Origin: Rhizobium nepotum 39/7
Lineage (GTDB): Bacteria; Pseudomonadota; Alphaproteobacteria; Rhizobiales; Rhizobiaceae
Assembly: GCF_000949865.1 (NCBI RefSeq)
Contig: NZ_JWJH01000007.1
Location: 62,001-126,000, forward strand
Direction of reading: 5' to 3'
Length of the DNA: 64,000 bases
In this document: piece after piece, positions 28,146 to 37,419 of the stretch
Numbering within the stretch: position 1 is the first letter of the stretch
Layout: every line of letters starts with the position of its first letter
Made by a program: the position numbers and the translations under genes
Notes under the pieces: model-generated
Told to the model about the DNA's origin: nothing
Databases searched by the model: none
What the model saw: the letters and a program-made list of their open reading frames with translations, nothing else

Positions 28146-31100
28146 ATGCACATCCTCGCCACCACATCCTCGTCTCTGGACGATCTGATCGAGCCGGTTG
28201 ATCTCAACCAGCCCCGTTCGGATGTGGTGATGCTGTCTTTTTCAGCGAGCGATATTGCAGGGCTGGAACAGGTTTGGCGGCAGGCGGGAGGTGCGCTTCC
28301 CACCCTGTCCGCCGCCAATCTGTCCGAGCTTCGGCACCCCATGTCGGTCGATCTGTGGATCGAAAAAACGGCGGAACATGCCTGCGTCATCCTTATCCGG
28401 ATTCTTGGTGGAGCGGAGCGCTGGCGTTACGGCGTCGATCAGCTTTCTATTCTGGCGCGCAGGCGCGGTATCAGGCTTCTGCTTTTGCCGGGTGAGTGCA
28501 GTGAGAGAGACGAAAAGCTCGAAGCGGCCTCGACCGTCGATAGGCAAATTTTGGCCTCGGCCCTCTCCTTCTTCCGCGAGGGCGGACGGAAGAATATGGA
28601 CCGACTTGCCGTTGGTCTTGCGGCACTTTCAAGTGGTGATGCATGGCCGGATATCGAGGCTGAATCGCTGCCGAAGGCCGGTTTCTACCGGCCGGGCGAA
28701 GGCGTCGTGGATCAGGCGCAAGCCTGCGCGGGTTTTCCCGCCGGCGCGGCTATCCTGCCCGTTCTCTTTTACCGCTCCATGCTTCTGGCAGACGATGTGG
28801 CGCCGGTGGATGCGCTCTTCAATGCTCTCTTGCAGCGCGGGTTTGCGCCCTTGCCGATTTTTGTCAGCGGCCTGAAGGATGGGGAGGCGATCCGTTTCCT
28901 CGAAACAGTGCTGCCAAGTCTTGAGCCTGCTGTCATAATCGCTGCTACTGCCTTCGCAAGCCAGATGGATGACGGTGGCAAGACGCTGTTTGACCGTCTC
29001 GGCGTGCCGGTGTTTCAGGTGGTTATGGCGACGACGCGGCGGGATGGCTGGGCAGAGAACGCGCGCGGCCTCAACCCGTCAGATCTTGCCATGCATGTGG
29101 TGTTGCCGGAACTGGATGGCCGGATTCTTGCCGGTGCGATCTCATTCAAGCAGGCGCGAACGGATGGCGGTGCCAGCCTGGTGAATGCGCCCGAAGCGGA
29201 TCGTATCGAGCAGGTTGCAAATCGAATTGCCGCCTTTGTCCGGCTGAAACATTCAGCATCAAAGGATCGCCGCATCGTCATTCTGGTGCCGGATTATCCG
29301 GGTGCGGCGCCGGGGCGCACCGGTTATGCCGTCGGTCTCGATGTCCCGCAAAGCGTGCTTGAAATGCTGCACGACCTTTCCGGGGCGGGATACGCTGTTG
29401 AGGACATTCCCGAAACGGTGCGGGCTTTGCTGGATTGCGTCGAGCGGCAGGAAGCGGCTGTCGAACTTTCAGCCTATCAGGATTTTCTTGCGGCCTTGCC
29501 TCAGGGAGCTGCCACGTCCGTGGATGCGACGTGGGGGGCAGCCGAGCAGGATGATGCGTTTGCCGACGGCGCATTCCGGTTTCGCGTTGCCCGTTTCGGC
29601 CAAGTGTTTGTAGCGCTCGCGCCGGATCGGGGGCGCAATGAGGATCGGCGGGTGGACTATCATGACCCCGCCCTGCCGCCTCGCCACGCGCTTGTCGCCT
29701 TCGGTGCGTGGATGCAGCGGGTCGTGGATGCGCATGCCGTCGTGCATGTGGGGGCGCACGGCACGCTGGAGTGGTTGCCGGGCAAAACGGTGGCGCTTTC
29801 CCGCGATTGTTTTCCCGAAATCGTCACCGGTTCGCTGCCAGTGGTCTATCCGTTTATCGTTTCCAATCCGGGCGAGGCGGCGGTCGCCAAACGGCGGATT
29901 GCTGCCGTTACCATCGGCCATATTCCGCCAGTGCTGATAGATGCCGGGCTTTCGCCGGAACAAGTGGCGCTGGAACAGCTGGTCGATGAATATGCGCAGG
30001 CGGATGGGCTGGATCGCCGCCGCCGCGACCGGCTGGCGAAGCTGATTGTTGAAAAGGCGCTGGAAACCGGGCTTGCGGCCGATGCGGGCGTGGGCGCGAA
30101 GGACGACGCGGATGCGGCGCTGTCACGCATCGATGCCTTTCTCTGCGACCTCAAGGATTTTGCCATCAAGGACGGTCAGCATGTTTTCGGCCGCAGCCCC
30201 GAGGGCGAGACCGATCCCCTGAGGCTTGAAAGTGCCGCAGCGGAGAAAGCAGCTCTGCTTGCCGCGCTTGATGGTGGGTATGTTGTCCCCGGCCCTTCCG
30301 GCGCGCCGGCGCGCGGACGTCTGGACGTGCTGCCGACAGGCCGCAATCTCTATGCCGCCGATCCGCGCACCATGCCGACACCGACAGCTTTCGAGCTGGG
30401 CCGCATGGCGGGCGAAGAAGTGCTTCGGCACCATCTGCAGTCCCATGGCGACTGGCCGAAACATCTGGTTTTCGATCTCTGGGGCAGCGCCAGTCTACGC
30501 AATGGCGGCGAGGATGTGGCGCAGGCGCTGCATCTGATGGGGGCGAGACCGATCCATGATCCGGCCACCGGGCGCGTTACCGGCATCGAGGTTCTGCCGC
30601 CGGCCAGTATCGGGCGGCCGCGTGTTGACGTCACATTTCGGATTTCCGGCCTGTTCCGCGATATGTTTCCGGCGCTGATCGCTCTTCTCGACGCTGCCGC
30701 CAAGGCCGTCGCGCGGCGGGAGGAAGCGCCGGGGGACAATCCGCTGGCTGAAGAGGCGGCCGCACTCGGGTTTATTCCGGCCCGTATCTTCGGCTCCGCA
30801 CCCGGCACCTATGGTGCGGGCATCGAGGAAAAACTCGCCAGCGGAAAATGGGACGAGCGTGAGGAGCTGGGGCAGGCCTATCTCGATGCTGCAAGCCACG
30901 CCTTCGGTGGTGCGGATGGGCTGGAGATTTTCGCGAATGCCGGTTTCACGGAACTGGTGCGGCGCGCCGATCTTCTGGTGCATACCGGCGATGATCCGGG
31001 CCGCGACCTTCTGGACGGTTCGTCCGATGTCGCCTTCATCGGCGGTTTTTCCGCCGCGAAGGCTGCTCTTGGCGGCGTCGCTGATATTGTGGCGCTGGAT

Positions 31101-31496
31101 ACGACCGATCCGGGGCGTCCGCGTGCCCGGTCCATTTCGCAAGCGCTGACACGGGTGGTGCGTGCCCGCGCCGTCAATCCACGCTTCATCGCCGGCCAGA
31201 TGCGGCATGGCCCGCGCGGGGCGGCGGAATTTGCCGAGACGGTGGACCGGCTGATCGGTTTTGCCGAAACCACCCATGCGGTTTCCTCCTCGTTGATCGA
31301 GGCGCTTTACGACGCCTATTTCGGCAATGACGAAGTGCGCGATTTCATTCTGCGGGAAAATCCGAAGGCGGCGGAGGTGATGGCGACGCGCTTTTTATCC
31401 GCCCGCCGTCGCGGCCTGTGGCACAGTCGCCGCAACGCGGTCGATGCCGAGCTTGAAATGCTGATCTTGCCCTGCTCCGAGAGGGTCGGCGCATGA
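28146..31496 (+). CDS. cobN: aerobic cobaltochelatase large subunit CobN (short form)
   Basis: Magnesium-chelatase BchH-like subunit that inserts cobalt into hydrogenobyrinic acid a,c-diamide together with CobS and CobT, which are not in this window. Landmarks include the early LRHPMSVDLWIEKTA, the central HVGAHGTLEWLPGKTVALS, and GPSGAPARGRLDVLPTGRN. The C-terminal RARAVNPRFIAGQMRHG belongs to the same family. The chain is 1,116 residues against about 1,270 in the textbook enzyme. Most of the shortfall is between HVFG (residue 679) and GPSGAP (residue 716). The frame is intact, so this looks like a short natural clade and not a broken gene. It overlaps cobG by ATGA. Confidence 0.94.
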   Translation: MHILATTSSSLDDLIEPVDLNQPRSDVVMLSFSASDIAGLEQVWRQAGGALPTLSAANLSELRHPMSVDLWIEKTAEHACVILIRILGGAERWRYGVDQLSILARRRGIRLLLLPGECSERDEKLEAASTVDRQILASALSFFREGGRKNMDRLAVGLAALSSGDAWPDIEAESLPKAGFYRPGEGVVDQAQACAGFPAGAAILPVLFYRSMLLADDVAPVDALFNALLQRGFAPLPIFVSGLKDGEAIRFLETVLPSLEPAVIIAATAFASQMDDGGKTLFDRLGVPVFQVVMATTRRDGWAENARGLNPSDLAMHVVLPELDGRILAGAISFKQARTDGGASLVNAPEADRIEQVANRIAAFVRLKHSASKDRRIVILVPDYPGAAPGRTGYAVGLDVPQSVLEMLHDLSGAGYAVEDIPETVRALLDCVERQEAAVELSAYQDFLAALPQGAATSVDATWGAAEQDDAFADGAFRFRVARFGQVFVALAPDRGRNEDRRVDYHDPALPPRHALVAFGAWMQRVVDAHAVVHVGAHGTLEWLPGKTVALSRDCFPEIVTGSLPVVYPFIVSNPGEAAVAKRRIAAVTIGHIPPVLIDAGLSPEQVALEQLVDEYAQADGLDRRRRDRLAKLIVEKALETGLAADAGVGAKDDADAALSRIDAFLCDLKDFAIKDGQHVFGRSPEGETDPLRLESAAAEKAALLAALDGGYVVPGPSGAPARGRLDVLPTGRNLYAADPRTMPTPTAFELGRMAGEEVLRHHLQSHGDWPKHLVFDLWGSASLRNGGEDVAQALHLMGARPIHDPATGRVTGIEVLPPASIGRPRVDVTFRISGLFRDMFPALIALLDAAAKAVARREEAPGDNPLAEEAAALGFIPARIFGSAPGTYGAGIEEKLASGKWDEREELGQAYLDAASHAFGGADGLEIFANAGFTELVRRADLLVHTGDDPGRDLLDGSSDVAFIGGFSAAKAALGGVADIVALDTTDPGRPRARSISQALTRVVRARAVNPRFIAGQMRHGPRGAAEFAETVDRLIGFAETTHAVSSSLIEALYDAYFGNDEVRDFILRENPKAAEVMATRFLSARRRGLWHSRRNAVDAELEMLILPCSERVGA

Positions 31497-32848
31497 GGGC
31501 GGCGGCTTCCGATCCGGTCCAGTCGTTTGGCCGTCGTGGCACATGTCCGGCCTTGTCGACCCCGATGCTGACCGGTGACGGGTACCTGTCGCGGATCGCA
31601 TTCGAGGCGGATATTACGCCCCGCGATATGATCGCGCTTTGCGAACTTGCCCAGCGGCACGGCAACGGGTTGATCGACATTACCGCACGCGGCAGTCTGC
31701 AATTTCGCGGCCTGACGCCCGAAAGCGCCTGCACCCTGGAAAATGATGTTCTAGCACTGGGTTTGCCGCTTCGCGACGGACTGGCCGTCGAGACCTCACC
31801 TCTGGCCGGAAGGGACGATCAGGAAATCGCCGATGGCAGTCTGCTTGCCGAAGAAATTCGCAGAGGGACCGAGGCACTGGCGCTGCATGAAAAGCTCGCG
31901 GCCAAGATGTCCGTCATCATCGACGGTGGCGGTCGCATCTCTATGGGAGATTTGGTTGCGGATATTCGCCTGAAGGCGGTGTTGCTGGACGGTCGAATCT
32001 TCTGGCGATTGCTTGTCGGCGGGGCAGAGCGCACGGCGCTCAATGCGGGATTGGTTGAGACGGATGTGGCGGCGCGTATTGTCCTGTCTCTGCTCGTCTA
32101 TCTGGCCGGCAAGGGGCCGCTTTCCCGTGGTCGCGATCTGGATTTGCGGACGATAAAAGCGATTGGTACCAGCCTGGTTGACCGTGCAATCAAGAGCGAG
32201 GCTCAAGCGTCTTCTTCACCTCTGGGGCTGACAGCGGTGGGCAAGGGCATTATCGCGGCCGGTATTGCACCCGCATTCGGGCAAGTCCAAGCTTGCGATT
32301 TGGCACTCCTCTGCGAGCAGGCGCAAGCAGTTGGTATCGAGGCATTGCGTCCGTCGCTCAATCATGGCCTGCTATTTTTCGGATCGCCGGATGCATGTGG
32401 GACGTTGCTGGAGACTGCAAGAATTTCCGGTTTCGTCACGGCAGCGGGTGATACGCGGTCTTCCATCGCCGTCTGCCCCGGCGCGCCGGGCTGCGCCTCG
32501 GCTTTTCTGCCCACGCATGAACTGGCCGCCTTTGCATCGAAGGAACTCGCCTCGTTGCTCGATGGCTCCTTCACGCTGCATATTTCCGGCTGCGGAAAGG
32601 GCTGTGCGCACCCCGCTGCGTCGCTTCTGGCCCTTTCCGGCAACGCCGATGGTCTGGCCTTTTCGATCTCGGGACGCGCCTGCGGCCCGCATGACAGTAT
32701 TTTACCTTTCGAGCAGCAGAGGACGGGACTTTCGCGGCTTGCCCGTCTTTACGAAAAAGAACATAAGCCCGGGGAAAACGCTGCCAACCTGTTTGCCCGC
32801 CTGGGTAAAGGGGCAATCGCTGCGGCGCTTCGACAGGATGACCTATGA
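31493..32848 (+). CDS. cobG: precorrin-3B synthase CobG
   Basis: A 451-residue member of the sulfite/nitrite reductase family that uses O2 to convert precorrin-3A to precorrin-3B, the oxygen-dependent step that marks the aerobic pathway. Iron-sulfur cysteines are visible in CPGAPGC (around residue 326) and in SGCGKGCAHP (around residue 365). The N-terminal half contains the ferredoxin-like TARGSLQFRGL motif. It overlaps cobN upstream and cobH downstream by four bases each. It could be mistaken for a nitrite reductase, but the context excludes that. Confidence 0.92.
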   Translation: MRAAASDPVQSFGRRGTCPALSTPMLTGDGYLSRIAFEADITPRDMIALCELAQRHGNGLIDITARGSLQFRGLTPESACTLENDVLALGLPLRDGLAVETSPLAGRDDQEIADGSLLAEEIRRGTEALALHEKLAAKMSVIIDGGGRISMGDLVADIRLKAVLLDGRIFWRLLVGGAERTALNAGLVETDVAARIVLSLLVYLAGKGPLSRGRDLDLRTIKAIGTSLVDRAIKSEAQASSSPLGLTAVGKGIIAAGIAPAFGQVQACDLALLCEQAQAVGIEALRPSLNHGLLFFGSPDACGTLLETARISGFVTAAGDTRSSIAVCPGAPGCASAFLPTHELAAFASKELASLLDGSFTLHISGCGKGCAHPAASLLALSGNADGLAFSISGRACGPHDSILPFEQQRTGLSRLARLYEKEHKPGENAANLFARLGKGAIAAALRQDDL

Positions 32849-33477
32849 CCGACCATGACTATATTCGCGACGGCAATGCGATCTATGAGCGCTCCTTCGC
32901 CATTGTCCGCGAAGAAGCGGATTTATCCGCCTTTACCGAAGAACAGGCGGATATTGCCGTTCGCATGATCCACGCCTGCGGGCAGGTGGAGGCGGCCAGC
33001 CATTTCCGGTTCTCGCCGGATTTCGTTGTCGCTGCGCGTGGTGCGCTTCTCGCCGGCAAGCCCGTTCTATGCGATGCGGAAATGGTTGCGCATGGTGTTA
33101 CCCGCGCCCGGCTTCCGGCTGATAACGATGTGATCTGCACCCTTCGCGATCCGCGCACGCCGGAGCTTGCGAAAAAGATCGGCAATACGCGTTCCGCTGC
33201 CGCGCTCGATCTCTGGGCGGAGAAGTTGGACGGCGCTCTCGTTGCCATCGGCAATGCACCTACCGCGCTGTTCTATCTTCTGGAGATGCTGGAGAAAGGC
33301 GCCGCACGTCCGGCCGCCATCATCGGCATGCCGGTTGGTTTTGTCGGCGCGGCGGAATCAAAGGATGCGCTGGAGGTAAGTTCGCTCGGCATTCCCTATG
33401 CGATCGTCAAGGGACGCATGGGCGGCTCGGCCATGACGGCTGCCGCCGTCAACGCGGTTGCGAGGGCGGGTCTGTGA
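32845..33477 (+). CDS. cobH: precorrin-8X methylmutase CobH
   Basis: A 210-residue enzyme that moves the methyl group from C-11 to C-12, giving hydrogenobyrinic acid. His43 in DIAVRMIHACG corresponds to the known catalytic histidine, with the same number. Other hallmarks are GNAPTALFYLLE and GMPVGFVGAAESK. ATGA overlap with cobG and GTGA overlap with cobI indicate one tightly coupled operon. Confidence 0.96.
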   Translation: MTDHDYIRDGNAIYERSFAIVREEADLSAFTEEQADIAVRMIHACGQVEAASHFRFSPDFVVAARGALLAGKPVLCDAEMVAHGVTRARLPADNDVICTLRDPRTPELAKKIGNTRSAAALDLWAEKLDGALVAIGNAPTALFYLLEMLEKGAARPAAIIGMPVGFVGAAESKDALEVSSLGIPYAIVKGRMGGSAMTAAAVNAVARAGL

Positions 33478-34241
33478 GCGCGGCTCTTTTCGAGATTCCG
33501 AAGGGCAAACTCGTGGGTGTCGGCACCGGCCCCGGCGATCCCGAGCTTCTGACACTGAAAGCGGTCCGCGCCATCGAAAATGCCGATGTCCTCGCCTTCT
33601 TCTGCAAGAAGGGCAGCAGCGGCAACGGTCGCGGCATCGTTGAGGCTTTCATTCGTCCGGGCACGCTGGAAATGCCGCTGGTCTATCCGGTGACCGTCGA
33701 GAGCGATAAAAACGGCGAAGAGTATCGCGGCGCGATCGCCGCGTTTTTCGATCAGTCGGCGAAGGACATCGCCGTCCACCTCGATGCAGGGCGCAACGTT
33801 GCCGTGCTCTCGGAAGGTGATCCGCTGTTTTACGGCTCCTATATGCACCTTCATTTGCGGCTTGCGCCGTCTTATGCGGCGGAGGTCGTCGCGGGTATCA
33901 CGGCCATGTCCGGTTGCTGGTCCATGGCCGGTCTGCCGCTGGTGCAGGGCGACGACATATTGAGTGTTCTTCCCGGCACGCTTGGCGAAGATGTTCTGAC
34001 CGAGCGTCTGTCCGGTACGGATGGCGCCGTCATCATGAAGGTGGGGCGCAACCTGCCGAAGATCCGCCGGGCATTGGAAAAGGCCGGCAAGCTTGAACAG
34101 GCGCTTTATGTGGAGCGCGGCACAATGGCGAACAGCCATGCGGTGCCGTTGATCGAGCGTGACGCATCGCCAGCCCCCTATTTTTCGCTGGTTCTCGTGC
34201 CGGGCTGGAAAACCAGGCCCTCTGCGGGAGAAGCGTCATGA
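33474..34241 (+). CDS. cobI: precorrin-2 C20-methyltransferase CobI
   Basis: A 255-residue tetrapyrrole methylase. The SAM-binding VGTGPGDPELLTLKAVRAI is at the N-terminus, with SEGDPLFYGSYMHL mid-chain and a proline/glycine motif VVAGITAMSG. It methylates precorrin-2 at C-20. The start is GTG at 33474, overlapping the cobH stop (GTGA); the final four bases overlap cobJ. Confidence 0.95.
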   Translation: MSAALFEIPKGKLVGVGTGPGDPELLTLKAVRAIENADVLAFFCKKGSSGNGRGIVEAFIRPGTLEMPLVYPVTVESDKNGEEYRGAIAAFFDQSAKDIAVHLDAGRNVAVLSEGDPLFYGSYMHLHLRLAPSYAAEVVAGITAMSGCWSMAGLPLVQGDDILSVLPGTLGEDVLTERLSGTDGAVIMKVGRNLPKIRRALEKAGKLEQALYVERGTMANSHAVPLIERDASPAPYFSLVLVPGWKTRPSAGEAS

Positions 34242-34999
34242 CCGGAAGGCTGGTCGTTGTCGGCGTCGGCCCCGGCAGTGCGGGGCAGGTGACACCGGAG
34301 GCGCTCGCCGCCGTCGAGGCGTCGGAGGATTTCTTCGGCTACATCCCCTATCTCGACCGCCTGTCGCTCAGACCCGACCAGCGCCGTCACGCTTCCGATA
34401 ATCGCGAGGAAATCTCCCGCGCCGAACAGGCGCTGCGGCTTGCAGCCGTTGGCGGCAAGGTGTGCGTGGTTTCCGGCGGCGACCCAGGTGTTTTCGCGAT
34501 GGCGGCGGCGGTTTGCGAGGCGATTGAAAACGGTCCGTCCGAATGGCGCGACATCGACTTTTCGGTCGTGCCGGGCGTAACAGCCATGCTTGCAGTTGCG
34601 GCAAGGGCCGGCGCGCCGCTCGGGCATGATTTCTGCGCCATTTCACTGTCGGATAATCTCAAGCCCTGGGGCATCATCGAAAAACGGCTGATCGCGGCGG
34701 CGGAAGCCGGATTCGTGATGGCCTTTTATAATCCCGTCAGCAAGGCGCGGCCACACCAGCTTGGCACCGCCTTCGATCTGTTGCGGGCGCATTTGCCCGG
34801 CTCGGTGCCGGTGATCTTCGGACGGGCTGCCGGCCGGACGGATGAGCGTATCCGTGTCGTGCCCCTGTCGGAAGCATCGAGCGATATGGCGGATATGGCC
34901 ACCTGCATCATCGTCGGTTCTGTGGAAACCCGTCTGATCGAGCGTTCGGACAAAGACCCGCTGGTCTATTCGCCGCGCTTTTCGAGAAGAGAGAGCTGA
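34238..34999 (+). CDS. cobJ: precorrin-3B C17-methyltransferase CobJ
   Basis: A 253-residue tetrapyrrole methylase that methylates C-17 and drives ring contraction to precorrin-4. Hallmarks are VVGVGPGSAGQVTPEA, FFGYIPYLDRL and VSGGDPGVFAMAAAV, plus FYNPVSKARPHQL near the C-terminus. ATG 34238 overlaps the cobI stop. The last 34 bases overlap cobK, which is on the other strand. Confidence 0.95.
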   Translation: MTGRLVVVGVGPGSAGQVTPEALAAVEASEDFFGYIPYLDRLSLRPDQRRHASDNREEISRAEQALRLAAVGGKVCVVSGGDPGVFAMAAAVCEAIENGPSEWRDIDFSVVPGVTAMLAVAARAGAPLGHDFCAISLSDNLKPWGIIEKRLIAAAEAGFVMAFYNPVSKARPHQLGTAFDLLRAHLPGSVPVIFGRAAGRTDERIRVVPLSEASSDMADMATCIIVGSVETRLIERSDKDPLVYSPRFSRRES

Positions 35000-35748
35000 T
35001 GGCGAATGGCGGTGAGCGCAGCTGCGATATCCGGCACGGGCGCGTCACTCACGCTCGTCTCGTCCAACTGCGGAGGCCGCTCGATCATGATGACGGGCAG
35101 GCCCAGCCGCCGCGCCGCTTCGATCTTGCCGTAACTGGCGCTGCCGCCGGAATTCTTGGAAACCACCGTGCCGATACGGTTTTCCTCCAGCATGCGGATT
35201 TCGTCATCGAGCGCAAACGGTCCACGCGCTGTGATGTAACGCGCATCCGGCACCTTCAGCGGCGGCTCCACCGGATCGACGCTACGGATGAGATAGCTGT
35301 GTTGGGGTGCGGCTTCGAACGGAAGAAGCTCCTGCCGGCCAAGCGCCAGAAACACGCGCCTGCTTTCATCACCAAGCGCGGTCACGGCCTGTTCGACGGT
35401 GTCGGCACTGTGCCATGTGTCACCCGGTTGGCGCTGCCAGACGGGGCGCGAAAGCGCCACGAGCGGCACTTCGGCAAGCCGTGCCGCCTCGATGGCGTTG
35501 GCGGAAATTCTGGCCGCATAGGGATGGGTGGCGTCCACGAGAATATCGAAACCCTCGGCCCGAATGAAGTTCGCCAAACCCGTCGCACCGCCAAAGCCGC
35601 CGCTGCGCATAGGCACAGGCTGCTCGACCGGCGAGAGCGTGCGACCGGCCATGGAGAGCAAAATTCGGTAGCCGGATTCATCCGCCAGTTTGCCGGCCAG
35701 AATACGGGCATCCGCCGTGCCGCCGAGAATGAGTATGGAGCGTGTCAT
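34966..35748 (-). CDS. cobK: precorrin-6A reductase CobK
   Basis: A 260-residue NADPH-dependent reductase reducing precorrin-6A to precorrin-6B. The N-terminal SILILGGTADARILA nucleotide-binding stretch and mid-chain DATHPYAARISANA are typical; the C-terminal half has VSKNSGGSASYGKIEAAR. The ATG at 35746-35748 matches family length, and its codon overlaps the divergent cobL ATG in one CATG. No strong ribosome binding site is seen. It is inverted relative to the genes on both sides and overlaps cobJ tail to tail by 34 bases. Confidence 0.94.
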   Translation of the reverse strand: MTRSILILGGTADARILAGKLADESGYRILLSMAGRTLSPVEQPVPMRSGGFGGATGLANFIRAEGFDILVDATHPYAARISANAIEAARLAEVPLVALSRPVWQRQPGDTWHSADTVEQAVTALGDESRRVFLALGRQELLPFEAAPQHSYLIRSVDPVEPPLKVPDARYITARGPFALDDEIRMLEENRIGTVVSKNSGGSASYGKIEAARRLGLPVIMIERPPQLDETSVSDAPVPDIAAALTAIRHQLSLLEKRGE

Positions 35749-37006
35749 GACGTCTGAATATTCCGGAACGGGCAATGCTTCCACCGAAAAGAAAGAAAAG
35801 CCCTGGCTTTCCATCATCGGCATCGGCGAAGATGGGCTTGAGGGTCTTGGCCGGAATGCGATTGAGGCTATAGAGGCTGCCGAGATTGTTTTCGGCGGTA
35901 AACGCCATCTGGAGCTGGCGGCTGCGGCCATTCGCGGCGAAGCGCGCGCCTGGCCAGTGCCGTTCGATGCGGAGATGCGCGATGTCGTGGCCTTGCGCGG
36001 CAGCCAGATCTGTGTGCTGGCCTCCGGCGATCCATTTTTTTATGGCGTCGGCGTCACGCTTCTGCGGCAGATCGAGGCGGATGAGACCATCTGCTATCCA
36101 TCGCCTTCCGCTTTTTCTCTCGCGACCGCGCGGCTTGGCTGGGCATTGCAATGGGTCGAATGTGTATCGCTGCACGGGCGATCCATCGATCTTTTGCGAC
36201 CGTATCTGCATCCCGGCGCGAGGATAATCGCGCTCACTTCGGATGCCCGAGCGCCTGCTTTGATCGCGGAATTGCTGGCGGGTTCGGGTTTCGGCCAGTC
36301 GGAGTTTATTCTGCTCGAAGCCTTGGGAGGAGAGCGGGAGCGACGGCGGCAAATCAGGGCGGCCGATTTTGCCTTTGAAGACATCGATCCGCTGAATGTG
36401 GTGGCTGTCGATGTCGTTGCGGCTGAGGGCGCACGCGTCCTGCCCTTTGCGCAGGGGCTGGATGACAACCTGTTCGAGCATGACGGGCAGATCACCAAGC
36501 GTGAAATCCGCGCCGTGACGCTGTCGTCGCTGGCGCCACGCCGGGGCGAGTTGCTGTGGGATATCGGTGCCGGTTCGGGTTCTATCGGCATCGAATGGAT
36601 GCTGTCGCACCCCTCGCTTCGTACCATTGCCATAGAGCAGCATCCGGAACGGGCAGAGCGTATCGCCCGTAATGCCGAAGCCTTCGGCGTTCCTGGGCTT
36701 GAGGTCATGATCGGCACGGTACCTGCGGCTTTCGAAGGTCTGCCTTCACCGGATGCGATTTTCATTGGCGGTGGCGGCAGCGAAACGGGTGTGCTTGAGG
36801 CTGCCATAGAGGCTTTGAAGCCGGGCGGGCGGCTGGTTGCCAATGCCGTGACGCTGGAAATGGAGGCGGTGGTGCTTGCCGCCCATGCCAGGTTCGGCGG
36901 TTCGATGATCCGTCTCGACGTGTCGCGTGTGACGACCATCGGTTCCATGTTCGGCTGGCGTCCGGCCATGCCGGTGACACAGTGGAGCTGGATCAAGCCA
37001 TGGTGA
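35747..37006 (+). CDS. cobL: precorrin-6B C5,15-methyltransferase (decarboxylating) CobL
   Basis: A fusion of CbiE and CbiT activities, 419 residues. The N-terminal tetrapyrrole methylase (IIGIGEDGLEGL, ASGDPFFYGVG) occupies about residues 15-215. The C-terminal class I methyltransferase/decarboxylase has DIGAGSGSIGIEWM near residue 270. It methylates C-5 and C-15 and removes the acetate carboxyl group at C-12. GGAG at 35737-35740 is 6 bases before ATG 35747, which supports this start over a longer frame from 35690. It overlaps cobE by 7 bases. Confidence 0.95.
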   Translation: MTSEYSGTGNASTEKKEKPWLSIIGIGEDGLEGLGRNAIEAIEAAEIVFGGKRHLELAAAAIRGEARAWPVPFDAEMRDVVALRGSQICVLASGDPFFYGVGVTLLRQIEADETICYPSPSAFSLATARLGWALQWVECVSLHGRSIDLLRPYLHPGARIIALTSDARAPALIAELLAGSGFGQSEFILLEALGGERERRRQIRAADFAFEDIDPLNVVAVDVVAAEGARVLPFAQGLDDNLFEHDGQITKREIRAVTLSSLAPRRGELLWDIGAGSGSIGIEWMLSHPSLRTIAIEQHPERAERIARNAEAFGVPGLEVMIGTVPAAFEGLPSPDAIFIGGGGSETGVLEAAIEALKPGGRLVANAVTLEMEAVVLAAHARFGGSMIRLDVSRVTTIGSMFGWRPAMPVTQWSWIKPW

Positions 37007-37419
37007 CCGTGGCCGGCATCGGCTGCCGCAGAGGCACGGGTTCGGATGCTATTATTGCAGCTGTGCGAGCTGCCGAGCACGCTTTTGGCATGACTGTCGA
37101 ATGTCTGGCGACTGCGCCGCTCAAAGCGGAGGAAGCTGGACTTGCGGAAGCGGCTAAATGCCTATCGCTGCCGCTTGAAATTGTATCGCAGGAACGGCTC
37201 GAGGCGGTTGCTTCGAAAACAATGACATTTTCACAACTAAGTCTCGATCATGCCGGGACGCCAAGCGTCAGCGAAGCTGCGGCACTTGCTGCCGCTGGAG
37301 AGAATGCAAGGCTGGTCGCGCCACGGCTTGTGGTTGGCGATGTGACGGTGGCGATCGCAACGACGGGCGACGCGCTACATGATCGCGACCGCGCCGTTGA
37401 ACATGGAGAAAAACAATGA
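37000..37419 (+). CDS. cobE: CobE, cobalamin biosynthesis protein (CbiG C-terminal domain family)
   Basis: A 139-residue CbiG_C-like protein with [19 protein letters not shown] at the N-terminus and the [17 protein letters not shown] stretch. In the aerobic pathway it has been linked to handling of a reactive intermediate, and its exact role is unsettled. ATG 37000 overlaps the cobL stop (ATGGTGA); an upstream GTG at 36982 would add six residues. ATGA overlap with cobM follows. Confidence 0.88.
   Translation: MVTVAGIGCRRGTGSDAIIAAVRAAEHAFGMTVECLATAPLKAEEAGLAEAAKCLSLPLEIVSQERLEAVASKTMTFSQLSLDHAGTPSVSEAAALAAAGENARLVAPRLVVGDVTVAIATTGDALHDRDRAVEHGEKQ

Noticed and set aside
26936-28390. A 484-codon open frame antisense to cobW
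   Set aside because: Shadow of cobW; no recognisable domain and no start signal.
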